From: Xestospongia bergquistia | Taxonomy: Eukaryota; Porifera; Demospongiae; Haplosclerida; Petrosiidae | DNA: 64,000 nucleotides | Direction of reading: 5' to 3' | NCBI GenBank assembly: GCA_963965975.1 | Contig: OZ014415.1 | Span: forward strand, 439,001-503,000 | Shown here: piece by piece, positions 12,201-27,200 of the stretch | How positions within the stretch are numbered: position 1 is the first letter of the stretch | Layout of the letters: every line of letters starts with the position of its first letter | Program-made: the position numbers and the translations under genes | The notes under the pieces: generated by a model | Seen by the model: only the letters and a program-made list of their open reading frames with translations | Told to the model about the DNA's origin: nothing | Database searches by the model: none

Positions 12201-15200
12201 AAGAAAACATTGCTGGTAATGGTAGTGATACTACATATGTTTTCATTAGTCCAAGATTTATAATTCAACCTGTACAAACTTTAGCTGTCAATGGTATGAT
12301 TAATAACTTGACATGTGAAGCAGAATCATTTCCAGTTCCACAATACATGTGGCGTAAACATGAGCCAGATGGAAGTATTTCAGATGTAGGACCAGATGAT
12401 TATCTTCTTCCATTTAATCCAGTTGTCTTTGGTGATGCTGGTATTTATCAGTGTATAGCAACTAGCGACTCAATTACAATATATTCCAATAATGCAACTT
12501 TATATGGTGAGTTGAATATAGGTAATAAATTAAATAATATCTATTCTTTAGTATCACCTGAGGGTACTGTCGAATTAATCAATCAAACACTGACTAAACA
12601 AGGAGGTACATTTAGTCTTGAATGTAGAGCTAAAGGAGGTCCTAACAATCAACATGTATGGTATCACAGAGGAGAACTCCTTGCAGACACTAGTGTACTG
12701 ACTATCACCAGTTCCAGTAATGAGACTGATAGTGTATCTATTTTGAGTGTAAGTAGTGTGGATGCTGCTACACACAAAGGTGACTACACTTGTAATGTGA
12801 CTAATATGGCAGGATCAGAGTCAAAAACATCTACTGTTGTTGGTAAGTTAGTTTTACAGACTTAGTAAAGCTAAAGTACTTCTTTTTAATTTCTACAGTT
12901 TCTCCTGAGGGAATAGTATCTACATTACCAATAAATGCAACTCACAATAGAGGTGACAATGTCACCTTTAATTGTATAACTGATGCAGGTCCAGGCAATG
13001 TATATGTGTGGTTAAAAAATGGCAGTGAGATAGTATGCTCAGACTGTAGTGGAAGATCATTCAATGGAACCATTAATACAGATCGTACGTACACTTACAT
13101 ATATTTCTATGTACATACATAATCTATTACTTTTCCTCTGTAGTTGTCATGAGATTAGCTATAGCTATATCAGAAAATCTAACTCTTACTGACATCACAG
13201 CTCCAACTGATGGTGGCACATATGACTGTATAGTACTTAATAATGCTGGATTTGGGATTGATTTCTCAATACTGTATGTTGTTCCTTACTTTATCACACA
13301 CCCTCAAAATGTGGAATTAGAACAAATGCAAACATTGAGATTGACATGTGAAGCTGAAGCTTTCCCATCTCCATCAATTCAATGGGAAAAGATGAACAGA
13401 GTAACAGGAATGTTTGAAGCAATATCTGGTGAAAACAATACTGTCTTTATGATCAATTCAGTTAACTTTAGTGATTTTGGTATGTATCGGTGTGTAGCAA
13501 CTAATGTGATAAATGGTGTGGAATATAATACCAATAGCTCAGCAGCTCTAGTGACCATTTCTCCCAGAGGTTCAGTAATAGTTCAACCACAAAATATGAC
13601 ATTTGACTATGAAGATGAAGTGAATCTTACATGTACTTGTCAAGGAGGTCCTAACAACATGTTTAGTTGGTTATTAAATGGGTCCATTATCACATCTGGT
13701 ACCAACAGCTATACTATCAGCTCTACAGAGTTCTCCTCCATATTGACAATAAGTCGTATCACAGCACCAGATCATGGTGGTCTATATCAGTGTACTACAC
13801 AAAACAATGCTGGTAATGGTAGTGATACTACATATGTTTTCATCAGTCCAAGATTTTTAATTCAACCTATACAAACTTTATCTGTTAATGGCATGAATAG
13901 TAACTTGACATGTGAAGCAGAATCATTTCCAGTTCCACAATACATGTGGCGTAAACATGAACAAGATGGAAGGACTTTAGATGTAGGACCAGATGATTAT
14001 CTTCTTCCATTTAATCCAATTGTGTTTGGTGATGCTGGTATTTATCAGTGTATAGCAACTAGCAACTCAATTACAATATACTCTAATAATGCAACTTTAT
14101 ATGGTGAGTTGAATATATGTAAAATTAATAAAATATTATAAATATTCTATTTTTAAGTATCACCCGAGGGATCTGTCCAGTTAATTAATGAAACACTTAC
14201 TAAACAAAGAGGTACATTTAGTCTTGAATGTAGAGCTGAAGGAGGTCCTAACAATCAACATTTATGGTATCACAGAGGAATGCTCCTTGTAGACACTAGT
14301 GTACTGACTATCACTAGTTCTAGTAATGACACTCATAGTGTATCTATTTTGAGTGTAAATAATGTGGATGCTGGTACGCACAGAGGTGACTACACTTGTA
14401 ATGTGACTAATATGGCAGGATCAGAGTCAAAAACATCTACTGTTGTTGGTAAGTCAGTTGTACAGACATGATTAAGTTAAACTTCTTTCTAATTTCTATA
14501 GTTTCTCCTGAGGGAATAGTGTCAGTATCACCTATGAATGCAACCCACAGTAGAGATGACAATATCAACATTACTTGTACAACTGATGCAGGTCCTAACA
14601 ATATGTTTACTTGGTCAATTAATGGGTCCAATATCACATCTGGTACCAATAGCTACACAATTAGTTCAACAGAGTACTACTCCATATTGACAATAAGTGG
14701 TATCATAGCACCAGATCATGGTGGTCTATATCAGTGTATTGCACAAAACAATGCTGGTAGTGGTAGTGATACTACATATGTTTTCATCAGTCCAAGATTT
14801 TTAATTCAACCTATACAAACTTTAGCTGTTAATGGTATGATTAATAACTTGACATGTGAAGCAGAATCATTTCCAGTTCCACAATACATGTGGCATAAAC
14901 ATGAACAAGATGGAGGGACTTTAGATGTAGGACCAGATGATTATCTTCTTCCATTTAATCCAATTGTGTTTGGTGATGCTGGTATTTATCAGTGTATAGC
15001 AACTAGCAACTCAATTACAATATACTCTAATAATGCAACTTTATATGGTGAGTTAAAGAGATATGTATAACATTAATTTAATATTATAAATATTGTGTTT
15101 TTAGTATCACCTGAGGGATCTGTCCAATTAATTTCCCAGACACTAACTGAACAAGGAAGTACATTTAGTCTTGAATGTAGAGCTGAAGGAGGTCCTAACA

Positions 15201-18200
15201 ATCAACATGTATGGTATCACAGAGGAGTACTTCTTGTAGACACTAGTGTACTGACTATCACTAGTTCTAGTAATGACACTCATAGTGTATCTATTTTGAG
15301 TGTAAATGATGTGGATGCTGGTACGCACAGAGGTGACTACACTTGTAATGTGACTAATATGGCAGGATCAGAGTCAAAAACATCTACTGTTGTTGGTAAG
15401 TCAGTTATATACAGAGTTGATTAAGTTAAACCTACTTCTTTCTAATTTCTACAGTTTCTCCTAAGGGAATAGTGACAGTATCACCTATGAATGCAACCCA
15501 CAGTAGAGATGACAATGTCAACATTACTTGTACAACTGATGCAGGTCCTAATAATATGTTTACTTGGTCATTTAATGGGTCCAATATCACATCTGGTACC
15601 AATAGCTACACAATTAGTTCAACAGAGTACTACTCCATATTGACAATAAGTGGTATCACAGCACCAGATCATGGTGGTCTATATCAGTGTATTACACAAA
15701 ACAATGCTGGTAGTGGTAGTGATACTACATATGTTTTCATCAGTCCAAGATTTATAATTCAACCTATACAAACTTTATCTGTTAATGGCATGAATAATAA
15801 CTTGACATGTGAAGCAGAATCATTTCCAGTTCCACAATACATGTGGCGTAAACATGAACAAGATGGAAGGACTTTAGATGTAGGACCAGATGATTATCTT
15901 CTTCCATTTAATCCAATTGTGTTTGGTGATGCTGGTATTTATCAATGTATAGCAACTAGCAACTCAATTACAATATACTCTAATAATGCAACTTTATATG
16001 GTGAGTTGAATATATGTAAAATTAATAAAATATTATAAATATTCTATTTTTTAGTATCACCCGAGGGATCTGTCCAGTTAATTAATGAAACACTGACTAA
16101 GCAAGGAGGTACATTTAGTCTTGAATGTAGAGCTGAAGGAGGTCCTAACAATCAACATGTATGGTATCACAGAGGAGTAGCTGTTGTTGCTACTAGTGAA
16201 CTGACTATCACCAGCTCTAGTAATGACACTCATAGTGTATCAGTTTTGACTAGAAGTAATGTTAATGCTGTTACACACAAAGGTGACTACACTTGTAATG
16301 TGACTAATATGGCAGGATCAGAGTCAAAGACATCTACTGTTGTTGGTAAGTCAGTTGTAAATACTTGATTAATATAAACTTACTTATTCCTAATTTTCTC
16401 ACAGTTTCTCCTGAGGGAATAGTATCTACATTACCTATGAATGCAACCCACAGTAGAGGTGACAATGTTAACTTTACTTGTACAACTGATGCAGGTCCTA
16501 ACAACATATATTTGTGGTTAAGAAATATTAGTGAGATTGGATGCTCAGAATGTGATGGAGGATCATTCAATGAAAGCATTGATAGAAATCGTGAGTATAA
16601 TTAATACAATACATCATATTAATATATTTATTTTCATTTCGTAGTTGTATTAGGAGCAGCTATAGCACAGACACAAGTTGTTTCTCTTACTGACATCACA
16701 GCTCCTACTAATGGTGGCACATATTATTGTGTAGTACTGAATGATGCTGGATATGGCATTGATTCCTCAATACTATTTGTTGTTCCTTACTTTATCACAC
16801 ACCCTCAAAATGTGGAATTAGAACAAATGCAAACATTGAGATTGACATGTGAAGCTGAAGCTTTCCCATCTCCATCAATTCAATGGGAAAAGATGAACAG
16901 AGTAACAGGAATGTTTGAAGCAATATCTGGTGAAATCAGTACTGTCTTTATGATAAATACAGTTGCCTTTAGTGATTTTGGTATGTATCGGTGTGTAGCA
17001 AGTAATGTGATAAATGGTGTGGAATATAATGCTACTAGCTTAGCAGCTCTAGTGACCATTTCTCCCAGAGGTTCAGTAATAGTTCAACCACAAAATATGA
17101 CATTTAAATATGAAGATGAAGTTAATCTTACATGTACTTGTCAAGGAGGACCTAACAATATGTTTAGTTGGTTATTAAATGGGTCCACTATCACATCTGG
17201 TACCAACAGCTATACTATCAGCTCTACAGAGTTTTCCTCCATATTGACAATAAGTCGTATCACAGCACCAGATCATGGTGGTCTATATCAGTGTATTGCA
17301 CAAAACATTGCTGGTAATGGTAGTGATACTACATATGTTTTCATCAGTCCAAGATTTTTGACTCATCCTGTGGAGACAACTTTATCTGTTCGTGGTATGA
17401 TTAATAACTTGACATGTGAAGCAGAATCATTCCCAGTTCCACAATACATGTGGCATAAACATGAACAAGATGGAAGGACTTTAGATGTAGGACCAGATGA
17501 TCATTTTCTTCCATTTAATCCAATTGTGTTTGGTGATGCTGGTATTTATCAGTGTATAGCAACTAGCAACTCAATTACAATATACTCTAATAATGCAACT
17601 TTATATGGTGAGTTAAAGAGATATGTATAACATTAATTTAATATTATAAAAATATTGTGTTTTTAGTATCACCTGAGGGATCTGTCCAATTAATTTCCCA
17701 GACACTAACTGAACAAGGAGGTACATTTAGTCTTGAATGTAGAGCGGAAGGAGGTCCTAACAATCAACATGTATGGTATCACAGAGGAGTACTTCTTGTA
17801 GACACTAGTGTACTGACTATCACTAGTTCTAGTAATGACACTCATAGTGTATCTATTTTGAATGTAAGTAATGTTAATGCTGCTATACACAAAGGTGACT
17901 ACACTTGTAATGTGACCAATATGGCAGGATCAGAGTCAAAAACATCTACTGTTGTTGGTAAGTCAGTTGTACAGAGTTGATTAAGTTAAACTTACTTTTT
18001 TTTAATTTCTATAGTTTCTCCTGAGAGAATAGTGTCAATATCACCTATGAATGCAACCCACAGTAGAGATGACAATGTCAACATTACTTGTACAACTAAT
18101 GCAGGTCCTAACAATATGTTTACTTGGTCAATTAATGGGTCCAATATCACATCTGGTACCAATAGTTACACGATTAGTTCAACAGAGTACTACTCCATAT

Positions 18201-21200
18201 TGACAATAAGTGGTATCACAGCACCAGATCATGGTGGTCTATATCAGTGTATTGCACAAAACAATGCTGGTAGTGGTAGTGATACTACATATGTTTTCAT
18301 CAGTCCAAGATTTATAATTCAACCTATACAAACTTTAGCTGTTAATGGTATGATTAATAACTTGACATGTGAAGCAGAATCATTTCCAGTTCCACAATAC
18401 ATGTGGCATAAACATGAACAAGATGGAGGGACTTTAGATGTAGGACCAGATGATTATCTTCTTCCATTTAATCCAATTGTCTTTGGTGATGCTGGTATTT
18501 ATCAGTGTATAGCAACTAGCAACTCAATTACAATATACTCTAATAATGCAACTTTATATGGTGAGTTAAAGAGATATGTATAACATTAATTTAATATTAT
18601 AAATATTGTGTTTTTAGTATCACCTGAGGGATCTGTCCAATTAATTTCCCAGACACTAACTGAACAAGGAAGTACATTTAGTCTTGAATGTAGAGCTGAA
18701 GGAGGTCCTAACAATCAACATGTATGGTATCACAGAGGAGTACTTCTTGTAGACACTAGTGTACTGACTATCACTAGTTCTAGTAATGACACTCATAGTG
18801 TATCTATTTTGAGTGTAAATAATGTGGATGCTGGTACGCACAGAGGTGACTACACTTGTAATGTGACTAATATGGCAGGATCAGAGTCAAAAACATCTAC
18901 TGTTGTTGGTAAGTCAGTTATATACAGAGTTGATTAAGTTAAACCTACTTCTTTCTAATTTCTACAGTTTCTCCTAAGGGAATAGTGACAGTATCACCTA
19001 TGAATGCAACCCACAGTAGAGATGACAATGTCAACATTACTTGTACAACTGATGCAGGTCCTAACAATATGTTTACTTGGTCAATTAATGGGTCCAATAT
19101 CACATCTGGTACCAATAGCTACACAATTAGTTCAACAGAGTACTACTCCATATTGACAATAAGTGGTATCACAGCACCAGATCATGGTGGTCTATATCAG
19201 TGTATTACACAAAACAATGCTGGTAGTGGTAGTGATACTACATATGTTTTCATCAGTCCACGATTTTTAATTCAACCTATACAAACTTTATCTGTTAATG
19301 GCATGAATAGTAACTTGACATGTGAAGCAGAATCATTTCCAGTTCCACAATACATGTGGCGTAAGCATGAACAAGATGGAAAGACTTTAGATGTAGGACC
19401 AGATGATTATCTTCTTCCATTTAATCCAATTGTGTTTGGTGATGCTGGTATTTATCAGTGTATAGCAACTAGCAACTCAATTACAATATACTCTAATAAT
19501 GCAACTTTATATGGTGAGTTAAAGAGATATGTATAACATTAATTTAATATTATAAATATTCTATTTTTTAGTATCACCTGAGGGATCTGTCCAATTAATT
19601 TCTCAGACACTAACTGAACAAGGAAGTACATTTAGTCTTGAATGTAGAGCGAAAGGAGGACCTAACAATCAACATGTATGGTATCACAGAGGAGTAGCTG
19701 TTGTTGCTACTAGTGAACTGACAACCACCAGTTCTAGTAATGACACTCACAGTGTATCAGTTTTGACTAGAAGTAATGTTAATGCTGCTACACACAGAGG
19801 TGACTACACTTGTAATGTGACTAATATGGCAGGATCAGAGTCAAAAACATCTACTGTTGTTGGTAAGTCAGTTGTACAGACATGATTAAGTTAAACTTCT
19901 TTCTAATTTCTATAGTTTCTCCTGAGGGAATAGTGTCAGTATCACCTATGAATGCAACCCACAGTAGAGATGACAATGTCAACATTACTTGTAGAACTGA
20001 TGCAGGTCCTAACAATATGTTTACTTGGTCATTTAATGGGTCCAATATCACATCTGGTACCAATAGCTACACAATTAGTTCAACAGAGTACTACTCCATA
20101 TTGACAATAAGTGGTATCACAGCACCAGATCATGGTGGTCTATATCAGTGTATTGCACAAAACAATGCTGGTAGTGGTAGTGATACTACATATGTTTTCA
20201 TCAGTCCAAGATTTATAATTCAACCTATACAAACTTTATCTGTTAATGGCATGAATAGTAACTTGACATGTGAAGCAGAATCATTTCCAGTTCCACAATA
20301 CATGTGGCATAAGCATGAACAAGATGGAAGGACTTTAGATGTAGGACCAGATGATTATCTTCTTCCATTTAATCCAATTGTGTTTGGTGATGCTGGTATT
20401 TATCAGTGTATAGCAACTAGCAACTCAATTACAATATACTCTAATAATGCAACTTTATATGGTGAGTTGAATATATGTAAAATTAATAAAATATTATAAA
20501 TATTCTATTTTTAAGTATCACCCGAGGGATCTGTCCAGTTAATTAATGAAACACTGGCTAAACAAGGAGGTACATTTAGTCTTGAATGTAGAGCTGAAGG
20601 AGGACCTAACAATCAACATGTATGGTATCACAGAGGAGTAGCTGTTATTGCTACTAGTGAACTGACAATCACCAGTTCTAGTAATGACACTCACAGTGTA
20701 TCAGTTTTGACTAGAAGTAATGTTAATGCTGCTACACACAAAGGTGACTACACTTGTAATGTGACTAATATGGCAGGATCAGAATCAAAGACATCTACTG
20801 TTGTTGGTAAGTCAGTTGTAAATACTTGATTAATATAAACTTACTTATTCCTAATTTTCTCACAGTTTCTCCTGAGGGTATAGTATCTACATTACCTATG
20901 AATGCAACCCACAGTAGAGGTGACAATGTTAACTTTACTTGTATAACTGATGCAGGTCCTAACAACATATATTTGTGGTTAAGAAATATTAGTGAGATTG
21001 GATGCTCAGAATGTGATGGAGGATCATTCAATGAAAGTATTGATAGAAATCGTGAGTATAATTAATACAATACATCATATTAATATATTTATTTTCACTT
21101 CATAGTTGTTTTAGGAGCAGCTATAGCACAGACACAAGTTGTTTCTCTTACTGACATCACAGCTCCTACTAATGGTGGCACATATTATTGTGTAGTACTG

Positions 21201-24200
21201 AATGATGCTGGATATGGCGTTGATTCCTCAATACTATTTGTTGTTCCTTACTTTATCACACATCCTCAAAATGTGGAATTAGAACAAATGCAAACATTGA
21301 GATTGACATGTGAAGCTGAAGCTTTCCCATCTCCATCAATTCAATGGGAAAAGATGAACAGAGTAACAGGAATGTTTGAAGCAATATCTGGTGAAATCAG
21401 TACTATCTTTATGATCAATTCAGTCAACTTTAGCGATTTTGGTATGTATCAGTGTGTAGCAAGTAATGTGATAAATGGTGTGGAATATAATGCTACTAGC
21501 TCAGCAGCTCTAGTGACCATTTCTCCCAGAGGTTCAGTAATAGTTCAACCAAAAAATATGACATTTGACTATGAAGATGAAGTTAATCTTACATGTACTT
21601 GTCAAGGAGGAAATAACAATATGTTTAGTTGGTTATTAAATGGGTCCACTATCACATCTGGTACCAACAGCTATACTATCAGCTCTACAGAGTTCTCCTC
21701 CATATTGACAATAAGTCGTATCACAGCACCAGATCATGGTGGTCTATATCAGTGTATTGCACAAAACATTGCTGGTAATGGTAGTGATACTACATATGTT
21801 TTCATCAGTCCAAGATTTTTGACTCATCCTGTGGAGACAACTTTATCTGTTCGTGGTATGATTAAAAACTTGACATGTGAAGCAGAATCATTCCCAGTTC
21901 CACAATACATGTGGCATAAACATGAACAAGATGGAAGGACTTTAGATGTAGGACCAGATGATCATTTTCTTCCATTTAATCCAATTGTGTTTGGTGATGC
22001 TGGTATTTATCAGTGTATAGCAACTAGCAACTCAATTACAATATACTCTAATAATGCAACTTTATATGGTGAGTTAAAGAGATATGTAACATTAATTTAA
22101 TATTATAAATATTGTGTTTTTAGTATCACCTGAGGGATCTGTCCAATTAATTTCCCAGACACAAACTGAACAAGGAAGTACATTTAGTCTTAAATGTAGA
22201 GCGGAAGGAGGTCCTAACAATCAACATGTATGGTATCACAGAGGAGTACTTCTTGTAGACACTAGTGTACTGACTATCACTAGTTCTAGTAATAGCACTC
22301 ATAGTGTATCTACTTTAAGTGTAAATAATGTGGATGCTGGTACACACAAAGGTGTTTACACTTGTAATGTGACTAATATGGCAGGATCAGAGTCAAAAAC
22401 ATCTACTGTTGTTGGTAAGTCAGTTATATACAGAGTTGATTAAGTTAAACCCACTTTTTTCTAATTTCTACAGTTTCTCCTGAGGGAATAGTGTCAGTGT
22501 CACCTATGAATGCAACCCACAGTAGAGATGACAATGTCAACATTACTTGTACAACTGATGCAGGTCCTAATAATATGTTTACTTGGTCATTTAATGGGTC
22601 CAATATCACATCTGGTACCAATAGCTACACAATTAGTTCAACAGAGTACTACTCCATATTGACAATAAGTGGTATCACAGCACCAGATCATGGTGGTCTA
22701 TATCAGTGTATTGCACAAAACAATGCTGGTAGTGGTAGTGATACTACATATGTTTTCATTAGTCCACGATTTTTAATTCAACCTGTACAAACTTTATCTG
22801 TTAATGGTATGAATAATAACTTGACATGTGAAGCAGAATCATTTCCAGTTCCACAATACATGTGGCGTAGACATGAACAAGATGGAAGGACTTTAGATGT
22901 AGGACCAGATGATTATCTTCTTCCATTTAATCCAATTGTGTTTGGTGATGCTGGTATTTATCAATGTATAGCAACTAGCAACTCAATTACAATATACTCT
23001 AATAATGCAACTTTATATGGTGAGTTAAAGAGATATGTATAACATTAATAAAATATTATAAATATTGTGTTTTTAGTATCACCTGAGGGATCTGTCCAAT
23101 TAATTTCCCAGACACTAACTGAACAAGGAAGTACATTAAGTCTTGAATGTAGAGCTGAAGGAGGTCCTAACAATCAACATGTATGGTATCACAGAGGAGT
23201 ACTTCTTGTAGACACTAGTGTACTGACTATCACTAGTTCTAGTAATGACACTCATAGTGTATCTATTTTGAGTGTAAATAATGTGGATGCTGGTATGCAC
23301 AGAGGTGACTACACTTGTAATGTGACTAATATGGCAGGATCAGAGTCAAAAACATCTACTGTTGTTGGTAAGTCAGTTATATACAGAGTTGATTAAGTTA
23401 AACCTACTTCTTTCTAATTTCTACAGTTTCTCCTAAGGGAATAGTGACAGTATCACCTATGAATGCAACCCACAGTAGAGATGACAATGTCAACATTACT
23501 TGTACAACTGATGCAGGTCCTAATAATATGTTTACTTGGTCATTTAATGGGTCCAATATCACATCTGGTACCAATAGCTACACAATTAGTTCAACAGAGT
23601 ACTACTCCATATTGACAATAAGTGGTATCACAGCACCAGATCATGGTGGTCTATATCAGTGTATTGCACAAAACAATGCTGGTAGTGGTAGTGATACTAC
23701 ATATGTTTTCATCAGTCCAAGATTTATAATTCAACCTATACAAACTTTATCTGTTAATGGCATGAATAATAACTTGACATGTGAAGCAGAATCATTTCCA
23801 GTTCCACAATACATGTGGCGTAAACATGAACAAGATGGAAGGACTTTAGATGTAGGACCAGATGATTATCTTCTTCCATTTAATCCAATTGTGTTTGGTG
23901 ATGCTGGTATTTATCAGTGTATAGCAACTAGCAACTCAATTACAATATACTCTAATAATGCAACTTTATATGGTAAGTTGAATATATGTAAAATTAATAA
24001 AATATTATAAATATTCTATTTTTAAGTATCACCCGAGGGATCTGTCCAGTTAATTAATGAAACACTGACTAAACAAGGAGGTACATTTAGTCTTGAATGT
24101 AGAGCTGAAGGAGGTCCTAACAATCAACATGTATGGTATCACAGAGGAGTAGCTGTTGTTACTACTAGTGAACTGACAATCACCAGTTCTAGTAATGACA

Positions 24201-27200
24201 CTCACAGTATATCAGTTTTGACTAGAAGTAATGTTAATGCTGCTACACACAAAGGTGACTACACTTGTAATGTGACTAATATGGCAGGATCAGAGTCAAA
24301 GACATCTACTGTTGTTGGTAAGTCAGTTGTAAATACTTGATTAATATAAACTTACTTATTCCTAATTTTCTCACAGTTTCTCCTGAGGGAATAGTATCTA
24401 CATTACCTATGAATGCAACCCACAGTAGAGGTGACAATGTTAACTTTACTTGTACAACTGATGCAGGTCCTAACAACATATATGTGTGGTTAAGAAATAT
24501 TAGTGAGATTGGATGCTCAGAATGTGATGGAGGATCATTCAATGAAAGCATTGATAGAAATCGTGAGTATAATTAATACAATACATCATATTAATATATT
24601 TATTTTCACTTCATAGTTGTTTTAGGAGCAGCTATAGCACAGACACAAGATCTTGCTCTTACTGACATCACAGCTCCTACTAATGGTGGCACATATTATT
24701 GTGTAGTACTGAATGATGCTGGATATGGCATTGATTCCTCAATACTATTTGTTGTTCCTTACTTTATCACACATCCTCAAAATGTGGAATTAGAACAAAT
24801 GCAAACATTGAGATTGACATGTGAAGCTGAAGCTTTCCCATCTCCATCAATTCAATGGGAAAAGATGAACAGAGTAACAGGAATGTTTGAAGCAATATCT
24901 GGTGAAATCAGTACTGTGTTTATGATAAATACAGTTGCCTTTAGTGATTTTGGTATGTATCGGTGTGTAGCAACTAATGTGATAAATGGTGTGGAATATA
25001 ATGCTACTACCTCAGCAGCTCTAGTGACCATTTCTCCCAGAGGTTCAGTAATAGTTCAACCAAAAAATATGACATTTGACTATGAAGATGAAGTTAATCT
25101 TACATGTACTTGTCAAGGAGGACCTAACAATATGTTTAGTTGGTTATTTAATGGGTCCTCTATCACATCTGGTACCAACAGCTATACAATCAGTTCTACA
25201 GAGTTTTCCTCCATATTGACAATAAGTCGTATCACAGCACCAGATCACGGTGGTCTATATCAGTGTATAAAAGAAAACATTGCTGGTAATGGTAGTGATA
25301 CTACATATGTTTTCATCAGTCCAAGATTTTTGACTCATCCTGTGGAGACAACTTTATCTGTTCGTGGTATGATTAATAACTTGACATGTGAAGCAGAATC
25401 ATTCCCAGTTCCACAATACATGTGGCGTAAACATGAACAAGATGGAAGGACTTTAGATGTAGGACCAGATGATTATCTTCTTCCATTTAATCCAATTGTC
25501 TTTGGTAATGCTGGTATTTATCAATGTATAGCAACTAGCAACTCAATTACAATATACTCTAATAATGCAACTTTATATGGTGAGTTAAAGAGATATGTAA
25601 TATTAATATAATATTATAAAAATTCTGTTTTTTAGTATCACCTGAAGGATCTGTCCAGTTAATTAATCAAACACTTACTAAACAAGGAAGTACATTTAGT
25701 CTTAAATGTAGAGCTGAAGGAGGTCCTAACAATCAACATGTATGGTATCACAGAGGAATGCTCCTTGTTGACACTAGTGTACTAACTATCACTAGTTTTA
25801 GTAATGACACTGATAGTCTATCTATTTTGAGTATAAGTAATGTGGATGCTGGTACACACAAAGGTGACTACACTTGTAATGTGACTAATATGGCAGGATC
25901 AGAGTCAAAGACATCTACTGTTGTTGGTAAGTCAGTTGTAAATACTTGATTAATATAAACTTACTTATTCCTAATTTTCTCACAGTTTCTCCTGAGGGTA
26001 TAGTATCTACATTACCTATAAATGCAACCCACAGTAGAGGTGACAATGTTAACTTTACTTGTACAACTGATGCAGGTCCTAACAACATATATGTGTGGTT
26101 AAGAAATATTAGTGGGATAGGATGTTCAGAATGTGATGGAGGATCATTCAATGAAAGTATTGATAGAAATCGTGAGTATAATTAATACAATACATCATAT
26201 TAATATATTTATTTTCATTTCGTAGTTGTATTAGGAGCAGCTATAGCACAGACACAAGTTGTTTCTCTTACTGACATCACAGCTCCTACTAATGGTGGCA
26301 CATATTATTGTGTAGTACTGAATGATGCTGGATATGGCATTGATTCCTCAATACTATTTGTTGTTCCTTACTTTATCACACACCCTCAAAATGTGGAATT
26401 AGAACAAATGCAAACATTGAGATTGACATGTGAAGCTGAAGCTTTCCCATCTCCATCAATTCAATGGGAAAAGATGAACAGAGTAACAGGAATGTTTGAA
26501 GCAATATCTGGTGAAATCAGTACTGTGTTTATGATAAATACAGTTGCCTTTAGTGATTTTGGTATGTATCAGTGTGTAGCAAGTAATGTGATAAATGGTG
26601 TGGAATATAATGCTACTAGCTTAGCAGCTCTAGTGACCATTTCTCCCAGAGGTTCAGTAATAGTTCAACCAAAAAATATGACATTTAACTATGAAGATGA
26701 AGTTAATCTTACATGTACTTGTCAAGGAGGACCTAACAATATGTTTAGTTGGTTATTTAATGGGTCCTCTATCACATCTGGTACCAATAGCTATACAATC
26801 AGTTCTACAGAGTTTTCCTCCATATTGACAATAAGTCGTATCACAGCACCAGATCACGGTGGTCTATATCAGTGTATCAAAGAAAACATTGCTGGTAATG
26901 GTAGTGATACTACATATGTTTTCATCAGTCCAAGATTTTTGACTCATCCTGTGGAGACAACTTTATCTGTTCGTGGTATGATTAATAACTTGACATGTGA
27001 AGCAGAATCATTCCCAGTTCCACAATACATGTGGCGTAAACGTGAACAAGATGGAAGAACTTTAGATGTAGGACCAGATGATTATCTTCTTCCATTTAAT
27101 CCAATTGTCTTTGGTGATGCTGGTATTTATCAGTGTATAGCAACTAGCAACTCAATTACAATATACTCCAATAATGCAACTTTATATGGTGAGTATTGTT

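Noticed and set aside
15143-15328. Recurrent minus-strand ORF of about 61 residues opposite each B exon
   Set aside because: It recurs only because the B exon is repeated; it is antisense to a well-supported Ig domain.
10966-27188. Regularly spaced, near-identical repeats resembling a repeat-spacer array
   Set aside because: The units are 291-1150 nt coding exons with splice borders in an animal gene; they are neither short palindromic repeats nor unique spacers, so this is not CRISPR.
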